A stretch of 64,000 nt of DNA from Corallococcus macrosporus (GTDB lineage: Bacteria > Myxococcota > Myxococcia > Myxococcales > Myxococcaceae). The notes beneath the pieces were generated by a model, which worked only from the letters and a program-made list of their open reading frames with translations, did no database searches and was not told the DNA's origin. The position numbers and the translations under genes are program-made. This document shows positions 1 through 7,941 of this stretch, piece after piece. Positions within the stretch are counted from its first letter, which is position 1, and each line of letters opens with the position of its first letter. The stretch spans positions 62,001 through 126,000 of the forward strand of contig NZ_JAFIMU010000012.1 of the NCBI RefSeq assembly GCF_017302985.1, given 5' to 3'.

Positions 1-1
1 G

Positions 2-286
2 CAGCCCCAGCGCCGGCAGCCCCAGGAGTTCCAGGAACGCAAGGAGTTGACCCAGGCAGAGAAGGACGCCGCCAAGGCGCGCGCCATGGGCAACAACCTC
101 AACGGCTATGGCAAGGACGTGCAGATCAAGGAGACGCCCATTCCCTGGATGGCCATTGGCCTCGTGGGCATCGTCTTCCTCGTCGCCACGCCCTTCGCCA
201 TCCGCGCCTACCGCGGCACCGTGAAGGAGATGGCGGACACCAACACCTTCGGCGCCCGCGGCAACGCGACCGAGGACGAGGCCTAG
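2..286 (+). CDS. Small single-pass membrane protein, 5' end cut by the window
   Basis: The frame is open to the left edge, so the true start may lie outside; the first in-window start-like codon is a TTG at 47. The visible part is a charged, Gln/Lys/Arg-rich N-terminal segment, then one hydrophobic helix (IPWMAIGLVGIVFLVATPFA), then a short polar tail ending in an acidic cluster. This looks like a small inner-membrane protein with a cytoplasmic N-terminus. I do not recognise the family. It converges on the RtcA-like gene with only 16 bases between the stop codons. Coding status rests on codon use and the clear membrane helix. Confidence 0.6.
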   Translation, partial: QPQRRQPQEFQERKELTQAEKDAAKARAMGNNLNGYGKDVQIKETPIPWMAIGLVGIVFLVATPFAIRAYRGTVKEMADTNTFGARGNATEDEA

Positions 287-293
287 CGCCTCG
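277..293. terminator. Possible bidirectional terminator hairpin
   Basis: CGAGGC and GCCTCG form a perfect 6-bp stem around a 5-base loop that contains the stop codon of the first gene. It sits between two convergent genes. There is no T-tract, so this is only a candidate. Confidence 0.25.
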
Positions 294-302
294 CCTGCCG
301 TC

Positions 303-1379
303 TCACGCCGGGCGGACCTCCACGCTCCCGCCCGGCTCCACCTGGATGTGCACCGGCAGGAAGCGCCGCAGCACCTCCGCCTGGACCGTCAGCTCCCCGG
401 TGATGCGAGCGGCGGTGAAGCGCGTGGTCCCCGGCGTCACCGCCCCCAACCGTCCTGACGCCAGGAGCGCCGCCGGCAGCAGCAGCTGCTCCGCCAGGTG
501 CTCGTCGAGCGCGCCGCCCGTCTGCATGAAGCGCGTCAGGGCCTCCGCCGCCTCGCGCCCCACCCCTTCGGCGTCCAGGCCCCGCTCGCCCAGCGACGTG
601 AAGGCCGCCACGGTGTGCTCGAACTGCGCCAGCACGAACGTCGCGGACCCCTGCGAGCGCGTCACCGCGAGCGGCCGGTTGTCGGCCTCCGCCAGGATGC
701 CCCGCTCGCGCAGCGCGGCCACCGCGGCGCGGGACTGACGCTCCGCCACCGCGAAGGGCAGCCCGCCCACGAAGGACATCACCCGCACCTCGCGCAGCAC
801 GCCCCGCGCGGGCAGGTCCACGCGCACGGGCGGTTCGACAGGCGCGCCCACCTCCGCGGTGAACTCACCCGCGCCCTCCGGATGGAAGCCCGCGTGGGTG
901 AGCGACAACTGCACGGGCAGCCCGTACGCGCGCGCCACCGGCAGCCACGCCCCGACGAGCGCGTGGAAGCTGGGCCCACCGCGCAGGTGCGTGGCCCCGC
1001 GCAGCGTGAGCCGTCCGCCGCCCGCGAGCGCCAGCGGATACACCAGGCACTGGAAGAGCCGGGGCGTGCTGCCGGACGCGCCGGCCTCCAGCAGGTAGTC
1101 CCCCGCGCGCACGGGCCCGGGGGTGAAGCCCAGGCCGGTGGCGCCCACGACGGCGCCCTCGCTGGTGCCGCCGCACAGCGCCTCCGCGCCGCGCACGTAG
1201 GCCAGGTGCTGGGGACGCAGGCCCGCCGGCTCGCGGTGCTCGCGCAGCCCGGTGAGCTGGAAGGGACGGCCGGTGATGAGCGACAGGGACAGCGCCGAGC
1301 GGAGGACGTGGCCGCCCCCCTCCCCCAGGCTTCCGTCGAGCAGCACCCGCCCGGCGTCGGGCCGGTCGTGACCGGTCAT
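303..1379 (-). CDS. rtcA: RNA 3'-terminal phosphate cyclase-like protein (RtcA family)
   Basis: RtcA enzymes convert RNA 3'-phosphate ends to 2',3'-cyclic phosphates using ATP through a covalent histidine-AMP intermediate. The 358-residue length fits the family. The N-terminal signature GEGGGHVLRSALSLS (residues 19-33), the GASGSTPRLFQ segment and the DEHLAEQLLLP segment match well-conserved blocks. The C-terminal block that normally carries the catalytic His reads TGELTVQAEVLRRFLP (from residue 327), so the residue aligned with E. coli His309 is Glu329. The fold is confident, but cyclase activity is not assured; the non-catalytic Rcl1 branch of the family also lacks this His. The start is an ATG preceded by GGGAGG. 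No rtcB ligase gene is beside it. Confidence 0.88.
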   Translation of the reverse strand: MTGHDRPDAGRVLLDGSLGEGGGHVLRSALSLSLITGRPFQLTGLREHREPAGLRPQHLAYVRGAEALCGGTSEGAVVGATGLGFTPGPVRAGDYLLEAGASGSTPRLFQCLVYPLALAGGGRLTLRGATHLRGGPSFHALVGAWLPVARAYGLPVQLSLTHAGFHPEGAGEFTAEVGAPVEPPVRVDLPARGVLREVRVMSFVGGLPFAVAERQSRAAVAALRERGILAEADNRPLAVTRSQGSATFVLAQFEHTVAAFTSLGERGLDAEGVGREAAEALTRFMQTGGALDEHLAEQLLLPAALLASGRLGAVTPGTTRFTAARITGELTVQAEVLRRFLPVHIQVEPGGSVEVRPA

Positions 1380-1482
1380 GTCCCTCCCGTCATGGCGTGG
1401 CGTGGCGCGCGGCCTGGCAGGGGCCGCGCGCCGTGGTGGCGGGCGCGCAGCCTAGCAGACCGCGCGCGGGGGGACCGGGGAA

Positions 1483-3417
1483 CTACTCGTCCAGCGCGGG
1501 CAGGACGTTCACCTTCAACGCGCTGGGCTGGGCCGCCGTGTGGTGCAGCCGGTGCATCGCGCGCACGAAGTCCGTGGGCTTCGCCTCGTAGATGCTGGGC
1601 ACGAAGGTCTGCGGATTGCGGTCGATGAAGGGGAACCAGCTGGACTGCACCTGCACCATCAGCCGGTGGCCGCGCTGGAAGGTGTGGAACACGTCGTTGA
1701 TGACGAACTTCACCTTCGTCACCTCGTTGGGCGTGAAGGGCTTGGGCTGGGAGTAGCTGTCGCGGAAGCGGCCGCGGAACGGCTCCCCGCGCACCAGCGT
1801 CTGCTGCGAGCCCCGGTTGCGCTCGCCGGACTGCTCCTGCTCCTTCGTCCAGCCGGGCATCTTCCCGGGGTTCACGTCCACCAGCTTCACCACCCAGTCC
1901 GCGTCGCTGCCGGTGGTGGACACCCACAGCTCCGCCTCCAGCGGGCCCGCGAGCGTGAGGTCCTGGGTCAGCGGCGCCGTCTGGTACGTGAGCACGTCCG
2001 GCCGGCGCGAGGCGAAGCGCTGATCCTCCGTCATGTACGTCTTGGACCAGCCGGGGCTCAGGTCCGTCGTGTACGGCACGGGCTTCGCCGGGTCGCTCAC
2101 GTACTCGTCGAACGAGGCCTGCGCCGCCTTGGGCGCCTGGAACGTCAGCGCGCCCTGGGGCTGGAAGTACAGGCGCGTCTCCTTCGTGCCCTTGGGCGGC
2201 CACGCGTCCAACTGGCGCCAGCGGTTGGCGCCGCCCTCGAAGACGAGCGCCTCCGGCACGGCCGCGTCCGGGCCGCCCTTCAGGTGCTGCTTGAAGAAGG
2301 CCAGCGCCAGGTCCTGGTACGTGGTGCTGGTGGGGAAGCCGAACTCCGCGTCCCCCAGCGACGTGCCCTCGCCGCGCATCCAGCCGCCGTGCGGCCAGGG
2401 GCCCATCACCAGCGTGTTGGAGATGCCGGGGTTCTGCTTCTCGATGGCGGCGTACGTGCGCAGCGGCCCGTAGAGGTCCTCCGTGTCGTACCAGCCGCCC
2501 ACCACCATCACCGCCGCCTTGATGTTCTTCAGGTGCGGCAGCAGGTTCCGCGCCTGCCAGAAGGCGTCGTAGTTGGGGTGCGCGACGATGTCCTTCCAGA
2601 AGGCCACGTCGCCCTTGAAGTGCTGGGGCTCCACGTTGGCCACCGGGCCCAGGTCCAGGAAGAACTGGTAGGCGTCCGGGGTGCCGAAGTCATAGGGCTT
2701 CCACTCCACCTCGTCGGTGAGCGTGGGACGCGGCCTGCCGAAGGCGGCGAAGAAGTTGAAGGCCAGCTGCAGGTTGAGGGCGCCATGCCGGTGCATGTCG
2801 TCCCAGAACCAGTCCGCGATGGGGGCCTGCGGCGACACCGCCTTGAGCGCGGGGTGCGAATCGATGGCGCCCGCGGACGAGTAGAAGCCCGGATAGGAGA
2901 TGCCCCAGAGCCCCACCTTGCCGTTGTTGTTCGGCACGCGCTTCACCAGCCACTCGATGGTGTCGTACGTGTCGCTGCTCTCGTCCACGTCCTTGCCGCG
3001 CTTGCTGTCGCGGTGGGGGCGCACGTTGACGAACTCGCCTTCGGACAGGTAGCGGCCGCGCACGTCCTGGAAGGCGAAGATGAAGCCGTCCTTCTCGAAG
3101 GCCTGCGTGGCCATGCCCTTGGGGTAGCGGCCTGCGCCGTACGGGCCCACCGAGTACGGCGTGCGCGTGAGCAGCACGGGGTAGCGCTTCTGGGGGCTCG
3201 CGTCGTTGGGGACGTAGAAGGCCGTGAAGAGCTTCACGCCGTCGCGCATGGGGATGCGCACCTCGTACTTCGTGTAGTGCGACCGGAGGTACGCGGCGCG
3301 CTCCGCCTCCGGATCCGCGGGGGGCTTGGGCGGTGTGGCCTGGCCCTGCGCGAAGGCGGGACCGGCCAGGGAGAACAGCGCGAGCGCGGCCACGAGGCCA
3401 CGGCGGTGGAAGGTCAT
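1483..3417 (-). CDS. Secreted CocE/NonD-family hydrolase (X-Pro dipeptidyl-peptidase-like)
   Basis: A serine hydrolase of the CocE / X-Pro dipeptidyl-peptidase S15 group, which cleaves esters, acylated amides or X-Pro peptides. The start at 3417 is chosen because AGGAGGGGAGC precedes the ATG and the protein then begins with a signal peptide (MTFHRRGLVAALALFSLAGP, cleavage near AFA-Q). The nucleophile is in GISYPG (about Ser174), and the MGPWPHGGW segment should supply the His. The second half resembles the jelly-roll C-terminal domain of the family, ending with the typical GHRLMVQVQSSWFP block. At about 644 residues it fits secreted myxobacterial members. The substrate cannot be inferred. It is transcribed divergently from the ADYC-domain gene across a 300-base region with repeated palindromic motifs. 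Confidence 0.87.
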   Translation of the reverse strand: MTFHRRGLVAALALFSLAGPAFAQGQATPPKPPADPEAERAAYLRSHYTKYEVRIPMRDGVKLFTAFYVPNDASPQKRYPVLLTRTPYSVGPYGAGRYPKGMATQAFEKDGFIFAFQDVRGRYLSEGEFVNVRPHRDSKRGKDVDESSDTYDTIEWLVKRVPNNNGKVGLWGISYPGFYSSAGAIDSHPALKAVSPQAPIADWFWDDMHRHGALNLQLAFNFFAAFGRPRPTLTDEVEWKPYDFGTPDAYQFFLDLGPVANVEPQHFKGDVAFWKDIVAHPNYDAFWQARNLLPHLKNIKAAVMVVGGWYDTEDLYGPLRTYAAIEKQNPGISNTLVMGPWPHGGWMRGEGTSLGDAEFGFPTSTTYQDLALAFFKQHLKGGPDAAVPEALVFEGGANRWRQLDAWPPKGTKETRLYFQPQGALTFQAPKAAQASFDEYVSDPAKPVPYTTDLSPGWSKTYMTEDQRFASRRPDVLTYQTAPLTQDLTLAGPLEAELWVSTTGSDADWVVKLVDVNPGKMPGWTKEQEQSGERNRGSQQTLVRGEPFRGRFRDSYSQPKPFTPNEVTKVKFVINDVFHTFQRGHRLMVQVQSSWFPFIDRNPQTFVPSIYEAKPTDFVRAMHRLHHTAAQPSALKVNVLPALDE

Positions 3418-3534
3418 GCTCCCCTCCTCTTTCGTGAAAGAAATGCGGGGGAAAATGCGGAGGAAATGCATCTTGGGGGAAGCCGCCGGGGCAAGGAAGC
3501 TGGAACGCCCGCCGCATCGCGCCGCGCGCGGAGC

Positions 3535-3604
3535 GTGCAAGGTTTGCACAGCCTCCTCGCGTGCATGGGCATGCAGCGATTGCATCCACGGCAAGGTTTG
3601 CACA
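3535..3604. promoter_or_regulatory. Cluster of TGCA-containing inverted and direct repeats between divergent genes
   Basis: The 14-mer GCAAGGTTTGCACA occurs twice (3537-3550 and 3591-3604). The first copy lies in the inverted repeat TGCAA-GGT-TTGCA (3536-3548). Between the copies are TGCAT-GGGC-ATGCA (3562-3575) and another TGCAT at 3581. Repeated palindromes at regular spacing in a divergent intergenic region suggest operator sites for a dimeric regulator of the hydrolase, the ADYC gene, or both. Nothing else is recognisable in the 300-base gap 3418-3717. Confidence 0.5.
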
Positions 3605-3717
3605 CTCGGGACAAATCAGACACGCGTTGTCAATAACAGCCGCGTCCTTCGTTCCTTTGGCAACGGGGACGCGGTGGTGTGCCCCACGAACTTCGAAGGC
3701 CTGCGGGAGACGGACAC

Positions 3718-5304
3718 ATGAAGGCGAGCTTCACGACGTTGCGGCGGTGGTGTCTGGCGGTGGGGATGGTGACGGCCCTGGGCGCGGAGGCGGATCCGCC
3801 GCCGGTGAACAGCGCGCAGGGCACGCAGCTGCACGGCTCGGAGCGCTTCGAGACCGTGAACATCCCGCTGGACTCCTTCGAGACCGCCACTTCGCCCGCG
3901 GGGTTCACGTGCACGAAGTCCGCGCTGATGTTCGGCGGGCGGCTGGTGGGCATGCAGTCCTGCCCGGGCGCCAACCCACCGCTGTGGTTCCTGGAGGGGC
4001 CCGGCCTCGTGGGCGCGACCTTCCGCGCTCCCTTCGAGGGGCGCTCCGTGAAGCTCACCGTCGAGGAGGCCCGCTGTCACGAGAGCATCACGGGGCCCGC
4101 CGTCGCGTGCACGACGCAGAACCTGGCGGACGGCAAGGCGTTCTGGGAGTACCGCGTGACGGCGGCCACGGAGGACACCCTGTCCCAGCCGCTGTGCCCC
4201 ACGGGCAGCGGCTTCGCGCTGACGGCGCCCCACGCCTGGTCCACGGGCGGCGAGCTGCTTCCCAACTCCGAGTACTTCACCTTCGCCTGCGCGGCGAAGA
4301 ACGAGGGCACCGCGAGCCAGCCGTTCTTCGTGGGCGGCGGCGTCATCGCCAAGTGTATCGACTGGGGCTATGCGCCCTGGGCCTCCGGGTCGTTCACGCA
4401 GGCCGTCGCGCAGGAGTACCACCAGCTGTGCACGCGCATGGCCGCGGCGGACTACTGCGGCGAGGGCCGCAGCAACACGCTGGATGGGACGCCGCTGAAG
4501 TTCATGGGGCCGCAGGACGCCATCCTGCTGAACGCGGGGAACCTGCCGGCCACGCTGGAGGGCTACTCGCTGGAGGCCGTGTGGAAGGTGGATGACTGCG
4601 GCGACGTGCGGCCGCTGTGCCTGGGCAAGAAGCGCTGGGACACGCTTCCCCTGGAGGCCACGTGCGTGAACCGCAAGCTCCTCCTGGCCCCGCGTGCGAC
4701 GCGGCCGTGCGAGTCGATCAACCTGTCTTCGTACGCCAACGCGACACTGCTCGTGTCCTATTCGCTCTTCATCGACCGGTCGCTGGTGACGTTCAAGGAC
4801 GCGAACAACACCTACGTGACGACCACCGCGGTGACGGTGGATCAGGTGACCCTCGAAGGCGGCAAGAACGTGACGGGCATCTCCCTGGACATGGACGCGA
4901 ACGGGGTGGCGGACGCGACGCCGTACACCGCGCTGCGCAAGGAGGGGCCCATCCTCTCCCCGAAGCTGCCCGCCAACATCCGCGCGCGCATGAGCAACTT
5001 CATCAAGCCGCTGTACCGGTGCGCGGACGGCACCGGGCGCTACCTGCTCACGGACAAGTCGACGTGTGACGGCGTCCCCGGGTACTTCCTCAAGGTGCTC
5101 AACGGGGACCAGGGCATCGAGGGCTTCGTGTACAGCTCCGTGGACGTCACCAGCACGGGCCAGCGCCGGCCGCTGAAGCTGTGGCGGTCCCTAACGGTTC
5201 CGGGCGCTTTCGCCACGTCGACGCAGCCTCCGGCCGGGTTCGTCTTCGTCCGGGAGCTGGGCTACCTGCCGGCGGTGGGACAGCTGCCGGGACGGGACCT
5301 CTGA
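3718..5304 (+). CDS. Secreted ADYC domain-containing protein
   Basis: It contains the ADYC signature (ADYCGEGRSNTLDGTP, about residues 241-256 of this start), which defines a family common in Myxococcales and otherwise uncharacterised. The start at 3718 is preferred because GGGAGACGGACAC precedes the ATG and the product then opens with a signal peptide (MKASFTTLRRWCLAVGMVTA). About 14 cysteines in paired spacing along a 528-residue exported protein suggest disulphides. The C-terminal part (YRCADGTGRYLLTDKSTC onward) repeats the Cys-rich pattern. The gene is divergent from the CocE hydrolase and abuts the convergent kinase gene directly (stop codons at 5304 and 5305). The role is unknown. Confidence 0.8.
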   Translation: MKASFTTLRRWCLAVGMVTALGAEADPPPVNSAQGTQLHGSERFETVNIPLDSFETATSPAGFTCTKSALMFGGRLVGMQSCPGANPPLWFLEGPGLVGATFRAPFEGRSVKLTVEEARCHESITGPAVACTTQNLADGKAFWEYRVTAATEDTLSQPLCPTGSGFALTAPHAWSTGGELLPNSEYFTFACAAKNEGTASQPFFVGGGVIAKCIDWGYAPWASGSFTQAVAQEYHQLCTRMAAADYCGEGRSNTLDGTPLKFMGPQDAILLNAGNLPATLEGYSLEAVWKVDDCGDVRPLCLGKKRWDTLPLEATCVNRKLLLAPRATRPCESINLSSYANATLLVSYSLFIDRSLVTFKDANNTYVTTTAVTVDQVTLEGGKNVTGISLDMDANGVADATPYTALRKEGPILSPKLPANIRARMSNFIKPLYRCADGTGRYLLTDKSTCDGVPGYFLKVLNGDQGIEGFVYSSVDVTSTGQRRPLKLWRSLTVPGAFATSTQPPAGFVFVRELGYLPAVGQLPGRDL

Positions 5305-7941
5305 TCAAGGTACGGACGCGCACACGCGCATCCCGATGAAGGGGAAGCGTGTGCGCGGCTCGCCGTCGCCGTGGTTGTAGGCACGGGCGGTGAGCGCGTC
5401 CTGGTAGAACGACCCGCCGCCGTACGCGGGCGTGCCTTGCGTGTCCGTCACCAGCCACTCCCACACGTTGCCGGACAGGTCCGCTACGCCGAAGGGGCTG
5501 TCGGACGCGGGATGCGAGCCCACCGCGTCCGGACCGAAGGCGCGCGGCTTGCGGCCGTAGGTGGCGTCGAAGTTGGCGTCATCCGGCGCGAGCACCGGGC
5601 CGTGCGGATAGTCGCGCCCATCCGCGCCCCGGGCCGCGCGTTCCCATTCGCGCTCGGTGCACAGGCGCGCATGCGGCAGGCGGCCGGTGGCATCCAGCCA
5701 GGCGGTGTACGCGCGAGCGTCCTCCCAGGAGATGCCGGACACGGGGAAGCGGCGCCAGTCCTGTTCGGCGCGCAGGGCGCGGTCCTGGTAGCGCAGCGGC
5801 TCCCCTTCCCTCGCCCGGTACGTGACGCCTTCGTGCTCCAGGTGGAAGGTCCAGGTGCCGTCCGTGGCCGGGCGCAGCTCGATGGTGCCGAAGTAGTTGG
5901 TGCCTCGGGGCCTGCGTGCGGCGCGCTCGGAGGGGGGCAGCTCGCGGAGCCAGGCGAGCCAGTCCGCGTAGGTGACTTCGTGGCGCGCGATGAGGAAGGC
6001 GCCGGTGGTGAGCGGGTGCATCGGGCGCGTGCGGATGACGGTGCGGCGGATGGTCTCCGCGTCGCTGCTGCCGTAGAGGAAGCGGCCGGCGGGCACGTGG
6101 ACGTAGCCGTCCGGGACGTGCTCGGGGATGGGGACCTTGGCCCGGAAGGTCTCTCCGCGCGTGAGCATCACGGGGTGGTGGACGGGCGGACGGCCCGGGA
6201 GCGTGAACGTCAGCCGGTGCGAGCCGGGCTCCAGCGTGAGGCCGGAGGTCATGGGCGTCTTGTCGAAGACCCTGGGTTCGGACCAGCGCGGCGGGCCGCC
6301 AGGGATGGGCTTGAAGGTCTCGACGTGGATGACGGCGCCGGGCGGGTCGCTGTCCAGCTCCATCCGGACGGGCGCGGTCAGCTTCCGGCTCGTCTCGGCG
6401 CCGGTGTCCAGCGCATCGAGGTGCTCGGTCAGCGCGGTCTGCGTGCTGGGGTCGCGGTCCCGCTCCGCGACGAGGATGCGCTGGAGCAGGAGTTCGTTGA
6501 CGCGTTGATCCAGCGTGCGGTTCGAGCCCCGGCCCACGCGCGTTTGCGCGGCTTCGAGGATGGCGCTGGCGTCCTCGTAGCGGCGGGCCTGCTTCGCGCC
6601 CAGGTCCAGGGCCTGGGCCCAGGCGGTCTCCGCTTCGGCGGAGCGGTCGGTGTCGAACGCGGTGAAGGCCTCCATGCGAAGGGCTTCGATGCGGTCGTTC
6701 AGGGCGCGGCCTTCATCGACGAGGGATGCGGCGGAGGTCATCGCCTGCTCCGCGTCGAGCCGCCGGGAGCGCTCGCCCCACCAGTTGCCGCCGAGGAGGA
6801 CGGCCACCGCGAGCCCCGGGAGCGCGAGCACTCGGGTGACGCGGAGCCAGCGTGGACGCGGTGGCGGAAGCGCCGGAGCCGCGTTGCGCGAAGCGATGGA
6901 CTCCAGGGCTTCGCGCAAGGCGTCCGCGGACTCGAAGCGCGCGAATGGATCATGCGCGAGGCAGCGCGTGAGCACCGCCGCGAAGGACGCATCGACGCCG
7001 GGCACGGCGGCGTCCAACGGTTCGAAGACCCGGGGACGCAGCGGGGCCTCCGCGAGCGGTCCGGGCGTGGGACCGCCGCACAGCTCGTAGAGGAGCACGC
7101 CCAGCGAGAACAGATCGCTGCGGACCGTGGCGGGCTCCCCGCGCCAGACCTCGGGCGCCATGTAGAGCGGCGTCCCGATGCGGCCCGTGGACATCAGGTC
7201 CGCGGGACCGAGGAGGCGCTCGGGTGGAAGCGGTGTGGACGTCGCGGTCCGTTGCGCTGCGTCCGCGTTCGCCAGGTCCATGGCGCGCGGTGAGGCACCG
7301 CTGTCGGAGCGGCCTGTGCTCGCGGGATCCCTCGGCACGTCGATGGTCGCGGTGCGCCGGGGATCCGCGGTGCCCGGGACATCCACTGTCGCATCCCCTT
7401 GCACGGGTGCGGCTCGGGCCACCTCCGGCAAGTGCACGGGCGCCATCGCCACGTCGAGCAGCTTCGCCACTCCGAAGTCGAGCAGCTTCACCTGCCCGTC
7501 CTCGGTCAGCAGCGCGTTCGCGGGCTTGAGGTCGCGGTGCAGCACGCCCTGCCGGTGCGCCGCCGCGAGCCCCCTTGCCAGTCCTATCCCAATCTCCAGC
7601 ACGCGCGTCCACGGCACCGGCCGGGCCAGCCGGTCCAGGCTGTCCCCTCTCAAGAACTCGGAGACGAGGTACGGCCGGTCCTTCACCTCACCGACGCGGT
7701 GGATGCCCACCACGTTCGGGTGCTGCACCCTCGCGATCGCTCGCGCCTCCGTGCGGAAGCGCTCGCGCTGCACCTCATCCGGTGCGACGCCCGCGATGAA
7801 CTTCACCGCCACCAGCCGGTCCAGCACCGTGTCGTGCGCGAGGTACACCTCCCCCATCGCGCCGCGTCCCAGCGGCTGCACCAGTCGGTACTCCCCGAAC
7901 GTCGCGGGGGGCTGCCACGCTGGAAGCGGCTCGCTCCTCAT
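5305..7941 (-). CDS. Ser/Thr protein kinase fused to a formylglycine-enzyme/sulfatase-modifying-factor domain
   Basis: The N-terminal Hanks-type kinase has a Gly-rich loop (LGRGAMGEVY), Lys47, HRD at 135-137, DFG at 155-157 and GTPLYMAPE at about 256-264, so all catalytic residues are present. Between DFG and APE lies an unusual insertion of about 95 residues, rich in Thr/Ser/Asp/Pro with TVDVP and TIDVP repeats. A membrane helix follows near residues 367-386, then an alpha-helical region, then a C-terminal FGE-sulfatase domain (about 600-878: HVPAGRFLYG, SWEDARAYTAWL, SGNVWEWL, SFIG-like end). In such kinases the FGE-like domain is usually a non-catalytic sensor or binding module. The start codon overlaps the stop of the upstream sigma-54 activator (ATGA), indicating coupled translation. 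Confidence 0.92.
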   Translation of the reverse strand: MRSEPLPAWQPPATFGEYRLVQPLGRGAMGEVYLAHDTVLDRLVAVKFIAGVAPDEVQRERFRTEARAIARVQHPNVVGIHRVGEVKDRPYLVSEFLRGDSLDRLARPVPWTRVLEIGIGLARGLAAAHRQGVLHRDLKPANALLTEDGQVKLLDFGVAKLLDVAMAPVHLPEVARAAPVQGDATVDVPGTADPRRTATIDVPRDPASTGRSDSGASPRAMDLANADAAQRTATSTPLPPERLLGPADLMSTGRIGTPLYMAPEVWRGEPATVRSDLFSLGVLLYELCGGPTPGPLAEAPLRPRVFEPLDAAVPGVDASFAAVLTRCLAHDPFARFESADALREALESIASRNAAPALPPPRPRWLRVTRVLALPGLAVAVLLGGNWWGERSRRLDAEQAMTSAASLVDEGRALNDRIEALRMEAFTAFDTDRSAEAETAWAQALDLGAKQARRYEDASAILEAAQTRVGRGSNRTLDQRVNELLLQRILVAERDRDPSTQTALTEHLDALDTGAETSRKLTAPVRMELDSDPPGAVIHVETFKPIPGGPPRWSEPRVFDKTPMTSGLTLEPGSHRLTFTLPGRPPVHHPVMLTRGETFRAKVPIPEHVPDGYVHVPAGRFLYGSSDAETIRRTVIRTRPMHPLTTGAFLIARHEVTYADWLAWLRELPPSERAARRPRGTNYFGTIELRPATDGTWTFHLEHEGVTYRAREGEPLRYQDRALRAEQDWRRFPVSGISWEDARAYTAWLDATGRLPHARLCTEREWERAARGADGRDYPHGPVLAPDDANFDATYGRKPRAFGPDAVGSHPASDSPFGVADLSGNVWEWLVTDTQGTPAYGGGSFYQDALTARAYNHGDGEPRTRFPFIGMRVCASVP

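Noticed and set aside
3417-3603. N-terminal extension of the CocE hydrolase
   Set aside because: It would place 62 residues before a clear signal peptide and ribosome-binding site, and would include the palindrome cluster as coding DNA.
1540-3636. A 698-codon plus-strand frame opposite the CocE hydrolase gene
   Set aside because: The minus strand encodes a complete secreted hydrolase; the plus product is compositionally antisense (Val/Arg/His-rich) without motifs.
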